Below are positions 20,258 to 33,111 of a DNA stretch of 64,000 bases, piece after piece. Both the position numbers and the translations under genes were made by a program. The stretch lies in the NCBI RefSeq assembly GCF_027172205.1, contig NC_070614.1, positions 31,372,501 through 31,436,500 on the forward strand. Direction: 5' to 3'. The first letter of the stretch is position 1. Each line of letters begins with the position of its first letter. The notes beneath the pieces are model-generated. The model saw only the letters and a list, made by a program, of their open reading frames with translations, was not told where the DNA came from and did no database searches. Source of the stretch: Podarcis raffonei. Lineage: Eukaryota; Chordata; Lepidosauria; Squamata; Lacertidae.

Positions 20258-23200
20258 GATAAATGTGACTGCAATGGACAGATCTTGAGTCAGCAGCAGT
20301 CTGAGTTTGTTAGAACATCAACCAATCTGGAAGAACTGGTGAGTAAAAAAATACAGAACTTTGCTGTCAAACAAATTGGGATTGTATGCCAGTTAGATAG
20401 GCACTGTTTGTCATTTAGACAGCAACCTGGAGAGAGAAGGACCTATTCTGATTCGTATTAGGAACTACTGTAGCTAAACATGGATAACCAATTTGATTCC
20501 TTGAAGGGGAATTAAAAATCTTAGAAGGGGTTGTAAGATAGTTGCTAGGGCAGTGAAACAAATGCCCATTGTAAGTGGAAATAGTCTATCCTGAGAAGAA
20601 GTTTGAAGGAAAGTGCTGACTGGGGTTTTAAAGTTCAGTGTAAAGAGTGTCTGCCTGAAACGACATGCTGTGCCTTACATGAATACGCATGTATAAAATG
20701 AAGTGTTGTACCTTTGAAGAGTAACCATAAAGCTGGAACCCACATGTAAGTGTAAGGAAACTGAAGTCTCCAGTGTTGTTAATAAGGAGAGCTGTATCTT
20801 TTAAACAGAAAATTGCTCATGCTTTCCAGTTCCCATTTTCAGTTTAGAGAGTCTGACACAGTGATCACTGACACAAAGTATCAGAATCTTAAACAACAAA
20901 ACAAAAACCTAGTCCTTTTAGAAACAAGATATTAGACCGTAGTTTTACACTGGAGAAGTAATTCCACACAGAGAATGTTGGCATAATTGCGTTCCACCTT
21001 AAGAACAGACGTGTGGAATTGTTGTATGTCACATGCCTGTTTACACTCCAACACAGCTTGCTGGGAACTTTCGTTTTGTGTATAGCTATTGCTTATGCTG
21101 CTTGCTTTGGACATGAAGGGGATCAGACATGTTTTTCTTTTGTCCTGATGTATGCTGAATAAACTGCTTGTAAATATGCTCACACATACTTCTGTTGCGT
21201 AGCGTTATCTCTGCTGATTAGAGCATGCCCTAACTTTTGAAGTTTCGGTCGCTGAATCATGTGGCACCAAGGACGGGAGTTTGTCCGGTACACCAGCTGG
21301 TGGGATGGAGCCAGCTGGGGGCCTGCCAATTGCCCCCGCTTCCTTGGTTGTATGCCAACGGAGAATTGAGGGTCAGCTACCAAGATCAGATGGAGAGCAT
21401 CCCATTTACAATATTATGTGAATACAGAACTTTTGCTAGGACTAAAAACTTTTCATGCACTGGGATTTATTGAAAGATGGCACACAATAAGCCACACAAA
21501 AGACTTCATATTGAACAGAGGTATCCTTATTTCTTTTAAGGAATAGGCAAGGTGAACATTGTATTTAAATGGAAAATACCAATACACATAAAGAGCTTGT
21601 GCTTATGCACATATTTCATATTAAATCTGCCTCCAAGGTGCACCACAAGACTTTCTGGTGCCTTGTGGCAGTCAGTTGGTAGTTAACTACTCCTCATCTA
21701 GTGGCATGTATCAGCAGAGTCTTCACAAATTTCCTGCTCCCATCAGAACAGCTTCTTCCAGAGTCCGCAGTTAATGGAAAATCTTCTTTCCCACACAGTT
21801 CAAAGTACCAAAGTGTTTATTGTCTCCAGACACAAGAGGAACTTAAACACTACTATGTGTACAGTTCTTCTGGACCTTGAAGCAAAGATATATATGTATA
21901 GAGATCTGCTAACACTATCACCATGCTAGCTAATACTGCTTTGTAAAACCTACAACCTCTTCCCCTTTCTCTCACAGATTCAGGCCCTGACACGCAAGCA
22001 GGACAGCAACAGAAAGTGCACAACAAAACCATAATGAAAGCAAATCCCTGGAGATTATTATACCTTTGTCTATGTGTAGACATAAATCCTGAATCTCAGA
22101 ACATTCAGACATGGTGGATGGGCACCTTAAGACATGAGCCCAAGCACTCTGTAATTTAACCTATTGTTCATACTACACCAACAAGACAGTGTATCACATT
22201 TTTAAAGGAATTGATAGCAGTAAGATATATATGAAATCCTTGCTTGTGGTAGTATTATCATAGAACCTGATGAATGACTACAGCAAGTTTTTGAATATGT
22301 TCAGGTCACAAATAGAAAAAGAGGTGCTGAATGTAAAACAATTCACACCTTTCTGTATGGGAGACCAATATAAGCAGGACAAACCACAAACCCTTAGTCA
22401 CCATTGCAAGCAAGGGCCTCAAGAACACTCCAAGTATTTTTTCTCTCCAGGTGAAATCTATGGTATTTCCTTAGAGTTTACACCTGGTTGAAATTTAGTG
22501 GTGGCTCTTGCATTGCCCAGAGCTTTTAGCACAGTGAGATAAGCAGTGAGACTGACTGTGAGGTGGTATGTGTGAACTGATAGTTTAAAAATTGTTAGTC
22601 CCTACAAGTGCATGCACTGAACTGAGATAGGGCAAAATAATACTCTTCAGATGGTTATATATGCCCCTTGCAAGCTAGTGCCTCTAGCCCCAACTGTTCC
22701 TCCATTAGAAATTTCACTGCATGCTACTGAACTAGCGGGGTGGCAGAAAGCAAAGTAAAAATTACAAAGCATTTACGGAAAAACCCTTAGACTGAAAACA
22801 GACCTTTATTTCACATTACAAAATGACTGGGCCACATAACTAGATAAACGAAGATCCCCTGCTAAGCTCTAGTTTAATAGAAAACTCAGGCCCAGACTGC
22901 AACATGCAGAACACATTAACTCTGACTTAACACAAGGTGTTCAGTCTCAGATACAAAAGAGACAGAGACAAAAATGTATGATGGCACAGGGTTATGAACA
23001 TACATCCCACTACAACCAAAGGTGACGGTCAAAAGGTATGATGGTATCATAGAGACATGTAGAGCCAGGGCTTTTTCGGCTGTGGCTCCAATCTGGTGCA
23101 ATGCTCTGTCACAAGAGACTGGGGCCCTGCAGGACTTGACATCTTTCTGCAGGGCCTGCAAGACAGAGCTGTTCCACCAGGCCTTTGGTCAGGGCACAGC

Positions 23201-24468
23201 CTGACTCCCTCCTTTGGCAATCTTCACAGAACTTTAGCCTAATGGTTGCCATCAATTTGATTTGAATTAATTTTATAATGAAATGATTTTAGAATGTTGT
23301 ACTATTTTATTGTTGTTAGCCGCCCTGAGCCTGGCTTTGGCTGGGGAGGGCGGGATATAAATAATTTTTTTAAATTATTATTATTATTAGGGCTCTTAAC
23401 AGAAAGTAACTCCCAGGTCATATCAAATACAGACCTCGAATTGTCAAGTATTCAAATGCCACAGAAAGTATCTAGTTCAGATATCATAAAAGGGAGGAAA
23501 GAATAGCAGAAGTAGGAAGAACACAGTGGGGGGGGATGCTGAGCTGGTCATATCTCACACAAGTATTTTAAATATTATATAGTAAGTTGTTTTGAAACAG
23601 GGTGGTTTAGTTGCATATCTTCAGTATTTGTCTTAGACCCATGGGGCAAAGTCTTAAAAAAAACCCATGGTTGTTTCGTGTGGGACTCTTGAGTCCAAGC
23701 ATCCAGGAAAACAATTGCTATTTTGTTTGGGGCTCTTGAGACCAAGCTCCCAAGAACATAAATATAATAATGGTACTAATTTTTCACCCCATGGTAAAAT
23801 CATCATTCTGCAAGTATATACAAACATTTTCACTGTCTCAGAAAAAAAGGACGGAGAGATTTTTAAAAAAGATCCACGAGTGGCTAGAAGAATACAGGAC
23901 ATCTTAAAGTGATGAAGAAATTGCATCTGGAAATCTATTTTTTATAAAGAAAAATAGTAAGATGCTTAATTTTATAACATTAGTTATACCTGGATAGCTT
24001 TCGGAGAACAAAATGCAGACAATGCTACTATAGTCTATTGTGTAGCATGGGAAATAGTGCTTGTTTTAGGTTTTTCCGGAAACCTGACATAGACTGCACA
24101 TAGAAAAACCAGTGACCTGGTTTCCATGACAAGCTAAGCCAAATTTCTTGCTGCTGTAGTCACATACATGAATAAATTTCTATACTGTTTGGGTAGTTCT
24201 GCCCCTATAATTCCCAGAAGAAAAAGCACTACTTAGCAGTAGTTTATCTTAGGACAATGTTGCAGTATCAATATGGAGCTGAAAGCTAAGTTCTCCTTCA
24301 GATGAAGATTTATTATTACACTATTTTGTTCACTTCTTTCTTTTAAATCTATTTCCCACAAAAACCACATCCAAAGCAGTATTGGTTACCAAATATAAGT
24401 TATCAGAAGAGGACTTAAACCTATACTTATCTTCCTGTTTTCTTCTAGAAGCACCAATCATTTTAGTA
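20258..24468. repeat. Cassette tail and upstream flank of C1
   Basis: This non-coding stretch is collinear with the unit 3 tail (52605-52684, 53146-53244, 55188-57853 and 60434-61813, once its insertions are removed). It carries the presumed promoter and intron of the type-C receptor, with an L2 tail at 23063-23388. Around 24145-24215 there is a trace of the same L1 relic seen before the A genes (ACATACATGAATAAATTTC). Small open frames such as 21237-21473 and 22270-22491 have no recognisable product. Confidence 0.75.
23063..23388 (+). mobile_element. L2-group LINE 3' end
   Basis: This 326-bp 3' fragment of the same L2 family as 18729-20164 includes the last coding part (RARAFSAVAPIW ... FHQAFGQGTA, stop at 23204) and the GCCGCCCTGAGCC ... 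GGGCGGGATATAAAT tail with ATT repeats. The unit 3 empty site (about 60727, ACATGTAGGGCTC) shows the insertion is private to unit 1. Only TAG or so is duplicated at the ends. Confidence 0.88.
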
Positions 24469-25442
24469 ATGAATGCAAAGATAGCCAATGAATCTGTCTC
24501 TGAATTTCTACTCCTGGAGTTTTCAGCTGTACGGGAACTGCAGATTCTACACTTCTCTCTGTTCCTGGTATTGTACATGGTAATTGTATTTGGGAATCTT
24601 CTCATCATCTCTGCCATAGCTTTTGACCACCATCTTCACACTCCCATGTACTTCTTTCTGATGAACTTGGCCATACAGGACAAGGGGCTGTTTCTGTCAC
24701 CATCCCCAAATCCATGGCCAATTCTCTCATGAATATCAGACACATTTCTTATGCTGGATGCATTTCTCAAGTGCTTTCATTCTTTTTCTTTGTATCATGT
24801 GATATTGCCCTTCTTATGGTCATGGCATATGATCGCTATGTTGCCATTTGCAATCCATTACAATATGAAATGGTGATGAACAGGGCAGTCTGCAAAAAGA
24901 TGGTTGCTGGTGTGTGGGTTGCTGGAATTCTTAATGCAGTCATGCACACGAGTGCAACTTTTGCAACCCCTTTCTGCTCAAACATTGTCAATCAATTCTT
25001 CTGTGAGGTCCCACAGTTACTTACACTTGCCTGCTCTAATCTATACCTAGCAGAAATTGGAGCTTTAGTAGTGAGTATAACATTTGTGTTTGGATGTTTT
25101 GTCTACATTGTTGTCAGTTACGTGCACATCTTCACTGCAGTTCTGAAAATCCCTTCTGTTCAGGGAAGGAAAAAGGCCTTCTCCACTTGTATACCCCACC
25201 TGGTTGTCTTCTCCGTTTTTTGTTTCACAGGATGTTTTGCTTACCTTAGGCCTCCCTCTAAAACTCCATCTGACCTGGACTTTGCATTAACTGTGATGTA
25301 TAGTCTTGTACCACCCATGTTCAATCCAATAATCTATAGCATGAGAAATAAGGAGATAAAAAATGCTTTATCAAAACTGTTGAGTTTGAGGCAATCTCCT
25401 CTGGATATATCTTCCAGGTTTGTTTTGAAGAGGTATAATTAA
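24469..25442 (+). pseudogene. Olfactory receptor pseudogene C1 (one frameshift, hybrid 3' end)
   Basis: This family-14-like OR locus is broken by one missing base at about 24681-24685: the sister genes read GACCTAGGGG where this one reads GACAAGGGG. Residues 1-72 are in one frame and the remaining 242 codons in another, with all later motifs kept (VMAYDRYVAIC, KAFSTCIPHL, NPIIYSMRNKEI). It also lacks one serine codon at residues 9-10. The 5' part and middle are type C (FFFFVS, MNRAVCK, TFVFGCF, VQGRKKAF, shared with C3). From about 25255 the gene turns type B (KTPSDLDFALTVMYSLVPP ... DISSRFVLKRYN) and is followed by the type-B 3' flank. That is the signature of unequal crossing-over or a long conversion. 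The splice acceptor (24431-24448) is intact, so loss of function looks recent. Confidence 0.92.
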
Positions 25443-26155
25443 AGGGCGCTCCTGGAACACAGCATCATTTCAAGTTAAATTTTCCTAATAGATTCAGATA
25501 TGCAAACTCAACATCTGCCTTGTTTCAAATTGTCATCTTGCATTCCTTCAGCTCAGCTCTATCACACTTTTGCTTGTCAGATCTCATGGCATGTTCACAA
25601 TACATTTATGTATGTATGTATGTATGTATGTATGTTGAAGTTTATACCCCATTGTTCACTTGCATGATTCTTAAAGTGGCTGAACACATCTCAGCACCCC
25701 TTAATCCTCTAACACATGGATAATAACAGGTCATATTTCCTTTCGGCTCTGACACACCGCAGCGATTTTAACCAAGTATTCACGTATTCAAGGAAGTGAT
25801 AGCACTTAGATGAAATTATTTTGGGGGGACGAGGAATTCACAGATTTACTGGAATGTCACATGCACACATATCTGAATTAACATCTCAGCAAAAATACAT
25901 GCATCTTGGAGGCAGTCAGAAACACAAACACTGCCCTTGATAGGGAAGTGTTAGAATGCATGGGGAGGGGGAATACAACCTCTTTGCAAAAATATTTTGC
26001 CATCTAAAGGAAGTTCAGGAACAAAATACAAAAGAGAGACACCTCCTCACCAGACAATGCAGATTTTTTCATCACTACTGAAATAAGAACAGAACAGGGA
26101 CTAGAGGTATTCACCATTCCCTTAGAAACAAATGGAAGTGTAATGGAATAACAAA
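25443..26155. repeat. Type-B 3' flank behind C1
   Basis: This flank matches the sequence behind B1 (14047-14725) and B2 (35504-36195), not that behind C3. It ends at a junction near 26151-26156 where the sequence jumps to the leader seen again from 42553. It includes a (TATG)7 run at 25607-25634 that has three units in B1. Confidence 0.8.
25607..25634. repeat. (TATG)7 microsatellite
   Basis: Seven TATG units lie in the B-type 3' flank. The same site has about three units behind B1, B2 and B3. Confidence 0.9.
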
Positions 26156-26817
26156 TAGGTACTTAATAAATTTTTTCATGTTACTTCTAGTCTCAAAAAG
26201 TCCCACTCTAATGGAGAGGCAGAAAGTGAAGTGAAGATTATAAAGTATTGGGGGGGGGGGAGACGGATGGACAGACCTTGGACTCAAAACAGATCCTTAT
26301 TTGGCATCACAAAATTAATGTTTGGTTGGCCGATATTATCAAAGGCATAAGAGGCTGGTTGCAGCTGTGAAGGTATTGGTGGTGAGCTTTGGGCTCGCAT
26401 GGTGCTTAGGCATTGGAATAGTGTTGTGTGGGGGAGGGAAGGTGCAGCCATCACCTGCCCCTCCATGCTTAAGGGTATTCCGTTAAAGGAATCTGAGGAT
26501 ATGGATCTCGTCCAAAGCCTGTGGAGGGGCTAGGGCCATCCCAAGATCTCTTCAGGAATCCAGGGGATGCTCAAGTTGATCCACATCAGCAGGGCTCCCC
26601 CTGCTGGTGGTTTACCCTTACAGACTTCCTGCAAGGCAGGCAGGAGTGTAGTCTGTTGTTGCCAACGCCTAAGACAATAGCGCTCACATTCTGTAACCAA
26701 TAAAGTTGTGGCCTAAACTAACATTAACCTAAAATGATGTTTCCTTGTTTCTTTATTTCTCTTGGGGGTGCCTTAGGGACCTTGACACACAATTACAGGG
26801 CTACATCCTTAGAGCAA
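26156..26817. repeat. Unit 2 leader with unclassified interspersed repeat
   Basis: This leader is collinear with 42553-43227. It has a G-run, then about 480 bases (26320-26800) of an interspersed repeat. Marks of the repeat are GTTAAAGGAATCT, a poly(A)-signal-like CAATAAAGTTGTGGCC (about 26696-26711) and CTTTATTTCTCTTGGGGG. Related pieces occur at 37842-38444 and about 42000-42185. It may be an LTR or other retroelement end, but I cannot place its class. No coding region is supported. Confidence 0.6.
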
Positions 26818-29725
26818 GGAAGCTCCCTTGATGAAGTCCCAGACACATAAGATACTGAGACAAAAATGATATTATGGAACAGGGTTATGAGCACAGACTC
26901 CTCTGCAACCAAAGGTGAGGGCTGAATGCATGATGGTATCTCAGGGACACATAGGGATGTTGTTAATGAAGAACTAGCTCTCAGACAGTATAAAATACAG
27001 GCCTCAGATGAACATATATTAAAATGCAATAAACAGCATCTCCTCCAGATACCCTAAATGGGAGAACACAGTGGGTAAGGGGAAATCACTGTACATGGGG
27101 AACACTGAGCTAGTTATAACTCACGCAACTATCAGAAATGAGTCTGAGAAGTTCCAGCTTCTCCTCCAGAAGTTCCAAGAAGGTTCCAGAAAGACTTATA
27201 TGGCATTGACATCATCACTATTATTAGTATTAAATAATATGGTGGGGTTTTTTTTAGAAACAGGAACATAAATAAATCTAAGTGTCTGTGGTTTATTCTA
27301 GCTTAAATATTTTCATGAGCAATGTTTAAGGTGGAAGTTTACATACTTTGATGGATTTGTGTTGGACTCCTGGGACCAAGGCTTAACAAACACTCCTGCT
27401 GCTTTTTGTGGGGCTCCTGAGTCCAAGCAACAAGGAACACAATTGGTGATTTGATTGAGGCTCTTGAGACCAAACTCCTAGGAACATAACTGTAACAATA
27501 GTAATAAATTTCCACCCCATGGTAAACTTCATTCTGCAAGAGTATAGAAACATTTTCACTGCCTCAGAAGAAAAGGAGGAAGAGATTAAAAGAAAGGGGG
27601 AAAAAAGATCCATGGGTGGCTAGAAGAATGCAGACCATCTTAAAGTGATAAAGAAATTTCATCTGGAAATTTATTTAAAGGAAAAGAGTGAGATGTTTCT
27701 ATTTTTATAACTTTAGTGATACCTGTGTAGTTTTTGTGTAGTTTTTGGAGGGTTAAATCAACTATTGTGTATTATGTAGAATGTGAAATCCTGCTTGTTA
27801 TGTGTTCTCTCCTCAAACCTATATAGACTGCACATAGAATACCCAGTGAGCTGGTTTCCATGACAACCTAAACCAAATCTTAACTTAGTGAGACTTCACA
27901 AATGTGCAATGCCCTGGAAAGAAGATTACAGGAGCTTTGCTCCTCCGTGCTCCTTTTTACTGTCATCTTAAGCTACTCCAGGTTTTGACTTGCACACCAT
28001 CCAAACCAGGACTAGTGGTTAGCCTCTCTCCTCACCAACCATGAGCTGCAACCAAGAACAAACCTTCACTGCAGCTCCTAGTGAGTTAGGAGAGAGTTTT
28101 AGCACTTTGCTTGTCTTGTCTTGTCATAGTGTGGCAGCAAAAAGATCTGGGGAGCAGCAAAGCAGCTGTAAGCTTCTCTCCAAGAGTCTATATATTTGTA
28201 CATTTATAAGACTGTGGTCTGTCCACAGTGCACATTAAGGTTAAAAACATAAAACAAAGATTAAAACACTTGAAACCTCTGTGATCTCAACTAGGAAGGA
28301 GTTCCAAAGCATTGAGCCCAGAATACTGAATACATGCCTCCTGGGAAGTATGTGCTTTGTGTCTGAGCCATGTGGAACCACTACCAGTGATTCAGTCAAA
28401 GACCTCACTGATCAAAGAGGGGTGTTAGGAAACAAGCTGTTAAGGTATTGTAGACTCAAGTTGTGATGGGCATTGCACTGGAAATTAACACAAACCCCAC
28501 AAATTTTAGTCTCGATTATATGGGCACCTAATCATCCTCCTATATATAAGTATTACTGAAATTCAGCATCAAAATCTAAGTAATTATCAAAATGTGTGTT
28601 GTAAATATGGAGATGATGGCAAGAGGCATCTGCCCTCTCCACATTGTTTCTGCAGACTTCCACATAGACAGAAAATATGCCAAAGATGGACATAGAACTA
28701 CAGAAGTGGCAGCATCCACCCCACTCAATCGCAATTGGCCAAAAGAGGCCTGGGGTGATCATGATGCCACTCTGGCGTAAAGGGCATCATTCCCCCCCCC
28801 ATACCAGGGGTGAGGGAACTGTATTGTGGGCCTGCCTGCAACCAGGACCATCCTTTAAGATGATCCAGTTTGTGAGCAGCACCATCTACTAGTTTTGAAA
28901 CATCAGTAGTTTGTTTTTATATATATATGGTTGTCAGGTATATACATTTCAATAGTTTTACAATTATTTTATCATTTCAAAACTCGACACATTCCGTGGT
29001 TCCTTAATTTTTATTTTTATTTTCATTTCCAGCATATTCTAAATTATCTTAACGGATTCTTTCATTCATCTACTTTAATTATATACTCTTATGAAACTGC
29101 AGCTTAGTACAACAATTTGTTCATAAATATTCAATAATGACCGCTCCCCACATTAAATGGGGGGCGCCCTTTGTGTGGTCATGTGCAGCCCCCTGGACCC
29201 GATGTGGGACCATTACCACAGGCTTGGCTTCGCCTCCCCCCAGGTGGGATACCTGGAGGTCTCCGCCTACCTCAGTCCATTCTTTAATAAAATGTTTGTT
29301 AGCTTGATTTCTTATTTTTCCAGTACATTTTGCCACTTCTGCATAGTCCATAAGTGTTTGTATCCATTCTCCTTTTGTTGATTCTTCTTTTTCTTTCAAT
29401 TTTTGGGCAAATAACTTTCTTGCCGTCGTAGTAGCATACATGAATAAATTTCAATGCTCATTGGGTAGCTCTACCCCTATAATTCCCAGAAGAAAAAAGA
29501 CTACTTAGCAGTAATTTATTTTAACATATATGGAGTTGAAAGCTAACATCTCCTTTAGATAAAGATTTATTATTACACTATTTTGTTCACTACATTTTAA
29601 AAAATCTATATCCCACAAAAATCATATCTGAAGCAGTATTGGATAACAAATATTGATTATTAGAAGAGGACTTAAACCTGTGCTTATCTTCCTGTTTTCT
29701 TCTAGAAGCACCAGTCACTTTAGTA
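26818..29725. repeat. Unit 2 flank upstream of OR A2
   Basis: This is cassette sequence collinear with 43302-46188. It lacks about 78 bases at its left end compared with units 1 and 3. No copia element is present at the unit 1 insertion site (about 27298). It contains the shared L1 relic at 29270-29464 and the splice acceptor ending at 29705. No gene is visible. Confidence 0.78.
29270..29464 (-). mobile_element. Old L1 ORF2 3' relic (unit 2 copy)
   Basis: This is the unit 2 counterpart of 7426-7620, read on the minus strand (MYATTTARKLFAQKLKEKEE and onward). It is open for slightly longer than in unit 1 but remains a relic, joined to unrelated sequence after TEVGG. Confidence 0.7.
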
Positions 29726-30712
29726 ATGAATGCAAAGATAGCCAATGAATCCTCTGTCTCTGAATTTCTACTCCTGGAGTTTTCAGCTGTACGGGAACTG
29801 CAGATTCTACACTTCTCTTTGTTCCTGGTATTGTACATGGTAATTGTATTTGGGAATCTTCTCATCATCTCTGCCGTAGCTTTTGACCACCACCTTCACA
29901 CTCCCATGTACTTCTTTCTGATGAACTTGGCCATACAGGACCTAGGGGCTGTTTCTGTCACCATCCCTAAATCGATGGCCAATTCCCTCATGAATATCAG
30001 ACACATATCTTACGCTGGATGTATTGCTCAAGTTCTTTCATTTTTCTTTTTCTCATCATCTGATGTTTCCCTTCTTACAGTCATGGCATACGATCGCTAT
30101 GTTGCCATTTGCCATCCATTACAATATGAAATGGTGATGAACAGGGCAGCCTGCAAACAAATGGTTGCTGGTGTGTGGGTCTCTGGCTTTCTTAATGCAG
30201 TCATGCACACTAGTGCAACTTTTGTGACTCCTTTCTGCTCAAACATTGTCAATCAGTTCTTCTGTGAGATTCCACAGTTACTTACACTTGCCTGCTCTAA
30301 CATATACCTAATGGAAATTGGAGCTATAGTAGTGAGTGTAATACTTATGTCTGGATGTTTTGTCTTCATTGTTGTCACTTATGTACACATCTTTACTGTG
30401 GTTCTGAAAGTCCCTTCTGTTGAGGGAAGGAAAAAGGCCTTCTCCACTTGCATACCTCACCTGGTTGTCTTCTCCATATTTTGTTTCACAGCAGCATTTG
30501 CTTACCTTAGGCCTCCCTCAAAAAATCCATCTAATGGGGACTTTGCAATAACTGTGATGTATACCATTGTACCACCCATGTTCAATCCAATAATTTACAG
30601 CATGAGAAATAAGGAGATTAAAAATGCTGTATCCAAGCTCTTGGGTGTGAAGCACTCTTCTATTAATATCTTTTCCAGACTTATACTGAAACGGTTACAC
30701 TTCTCTCTGTAG
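29726..30712 (+). CDS. Olfactory receptor, family 14-like (A2, 328 aa)
   Basis: The second type-A receptor. Same start context (acceptor, then 20 bases, then ATG), same length and the same motifs at the same residues as A1. By my reading it differs from A3 at only four residues (V/I at 51, F for S at 107, V for A at 159, E for G at 197) and carries CFTAAFAYLRPPSKNPS near TM6-TM7 as A3 does. No disabling change is visible. Near-identical extracellular halves suggest that A1, A2 and A3 bind the same or very similar ligands; this is inference. The 3' flank, like that of A1 and A3, begins GGTATAAGCATTGGGATC. Confidence 0.95.
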   Translation: MNAKIANESSVSEFLLLEFSAVRELQILHFSLFLVLYMVIVFGNLLIISAVAFDHHLHTPMYFFLMNLAIQDLGAVSVTIPKSMANSLMNIRHISYAGCIAQVLSFFFFSSSDVSLLTVMAYDRYVAICHPLQYEMVMNRAACKQMVAGVWVSGFLNAVMHTSATFVTPFCSNIVNQFFCEIPQLLTLACSNIYLMEIGAIVVSVILMSGCFVFIVVTYVHIFTVVLKVPSVEGRKKAFSTCIPHLVVFSIFCFTAAFAYLRPPSKNPSNGDFAITVMYTIVPPMFNPIIYSMRNKEIKNAVSKLLGVKHSSINIFSRLILKRLHFSL

Positions 30713-33060
30713 GTATAAGCATTGGGATCTGTGGAGATATGACCAGTTACAGCTTCCAAAAACTTTTTGATATGCAGACTCAAAATCTGCCAGGTGTCAC
30801 AAGGACATCTTGTGTTCCTCCAGCTTAGCTGTACCATTAACAATGTTGCCTCTCTGTTCACATAGCCTGTTAATCATACATTTAGAGAGGGAATGTCTGT
30901 CATATAGTGCATGTGTATGCTTTCTGACCCAGTGCATTCATCTGGCAATCAGCTTTTCTGTGGATTGTCATTTCTTTTTATTTAAAGATAAAGTGGGTTT
31001 TCCTACAGAAAGGAGGGGGGAACCCACTCACATCCTTGGTTTCTAGCCATGGGAAAAGGAAAAATGTGGATGAGCCCTTGTTTAGGAATTTCAGATGAGA
31101 AGGACCTGTTTTGATTGGATTTCAGGATTAGTTTTAGAGGGCTACCCAATTTGCTTCCTTGAGGCTAAGGAAAAAACCCTAGAAGGGGCTGAGAGATTCT
31201 TGGTAGGCAGTGACACGAATATCCATTTTAGTTGGAAAAAGTCTATCCTGAGACTAGTTTTAAACTAGTGTTTTGACTGGGGTTTAAAAGTTCTGTATAA
31301 AGAGTTTTTGCCTGAAACTATTGCGTCCCACTCAAGTAACATTTCTAAAATGAAGTGTTGTACCTTAAGAGAGTGACTATTAAGTTGAAATCTTCAATGA
31401 ATGTAAATCTATAAAATTCTATCTTTGTTCCAGAAGTGCCTCCTCATTACTTTGCACCTTTGGTGGCAGATAAGTGGACACAGGGCATCCTTCCCATAAG
31501 AAGAAGACCTGGCTGTTTTTTACCGACAAAGAGTAAAAATGTCTCCAGTGTTGTTACTAGGGAGAGTTGTATCTTTTGGAAACCCAGGAAATTGGTCGTG
31601 TTTCCCACCTCCCATTTTTAGTGAGGGAATCTGACACAGTGGCCACTGACACAATTTCTCAAAATCTTAAAAAACAAAACCACATACTTTTGGAAGATGT
31701 AAGAATTGAGATCCACACAGAGAAAGTAATTCTACACAGGAAATTGGGGGTCAGCTTCCCAGAACAGATAGAGGTCTTCCTATTTGTGATATTGTATGGG
31801 AATACAGAACCATTGCTTGGAGAAAAAACTAGCCATGCTCTGGGATTCATTGAAAGATGACACACAATTTGCCAAACAAAAGACATTCACGTTGAACAGA
31901 GGTACCCTTATGTTTTTGGAGGAATGGGCAAAGTGAACAATGTATATAACATCTAAATAACATAGTCAAAAAGATCAGTGACACATGTTCCTTGCAAAGT
32001 TCCTTTGGACCTCACAAGGCTGGAAGTACTCAAATGTATGGAATCTGTATGAATAAATGAAAAGAACTTCATGTTCTGTAGACATGGCATGCTAACATAG
32101 TCTAAAGATTTGAACACAATTTTCTGATTATGAATTGTCCATAGTTAGCTCCAGAGTAGGCATAGGAACTGCTTTTATAATGGATTTTTTAAAAAACAAC
32201 AACAACAACCAAATGTTAACTTGTTAATTTATGTATTCGTATGTCAGTCACTATATTTTGCCCAGGGCAACCAAAGTCAACAGTGATACACATTAAATCT
32301 CACATAGATATGGAAACTCTGGAGACAAGTAGGATGTGCTGCAAGCCCTCTCACCAACCCCAAAAGCAACCACACACAAATAGAATTAGAGGTGCTGGCC
32401 CTTGTATTTGAATGTAAACAAATCCACAAATTTATCTTTGGAGACCAATATTAGCAGAAGTAGATGAGAAACCCTATGTCTGCATTGCAAATGGTAGTTT
32501 CAAGGATACCCTTCCAACTATTTTTTTTCCTGGTGGAATACTATAGTATTTCCTTAGAGTTATTATTATTATTTTACTACTTATTAGGTTTAAAAACCAA
32601 CCTTCATCACAAGCTCTCATGGCAGTTCACAAGATAAACACCTGCGTGAAATTTAGAGCATTGACCAAAACACAGCGGGGGGGGGGAGTGAGGAGAAGGA
32701 GCGGTGAGCACTGAGCCAGTCATGTGTCATACAACTCTCAGTACCATGAAAATAAATAAAAACATTATTTAAAAAGAAAGAAAGAAATGAGTCTGAGAAA
32801 GTCCAGTTGAAACCAGAAGGTTCCAGACAGACTTATGTAGCAATATTATTATTTTAAATATTAGAAAGTGTGCTGTTTAGAAACTGGAAGTTTTATTTTG
32901 TTTTTTACATACATTGATTATTTGTGTTAGACTCCTGGGGCTAAGTCTTTAGAAACACTGCTTTTATTTTAGTGGAACTCCTGAGTCCAAGTTTCCAGAG
33001 ACACAATGGCTAATTTGTGTTGGGCTCTTGAGACCAAACTCTGAGGAGTGCATTAGATAT

Positions 33061-33111
<51 letters not shown>

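Noticed and set aside
20048-20461. 137-codon frame with a leucine run
   Set aside because: Translation of the L2 tail and ATT repeat.
25607-25634. CRISPR-like or regulatory array at the TATG run
   Set aside because: Plain tetranucleotide microsatellite; no spacers, and a vertebrate genome.
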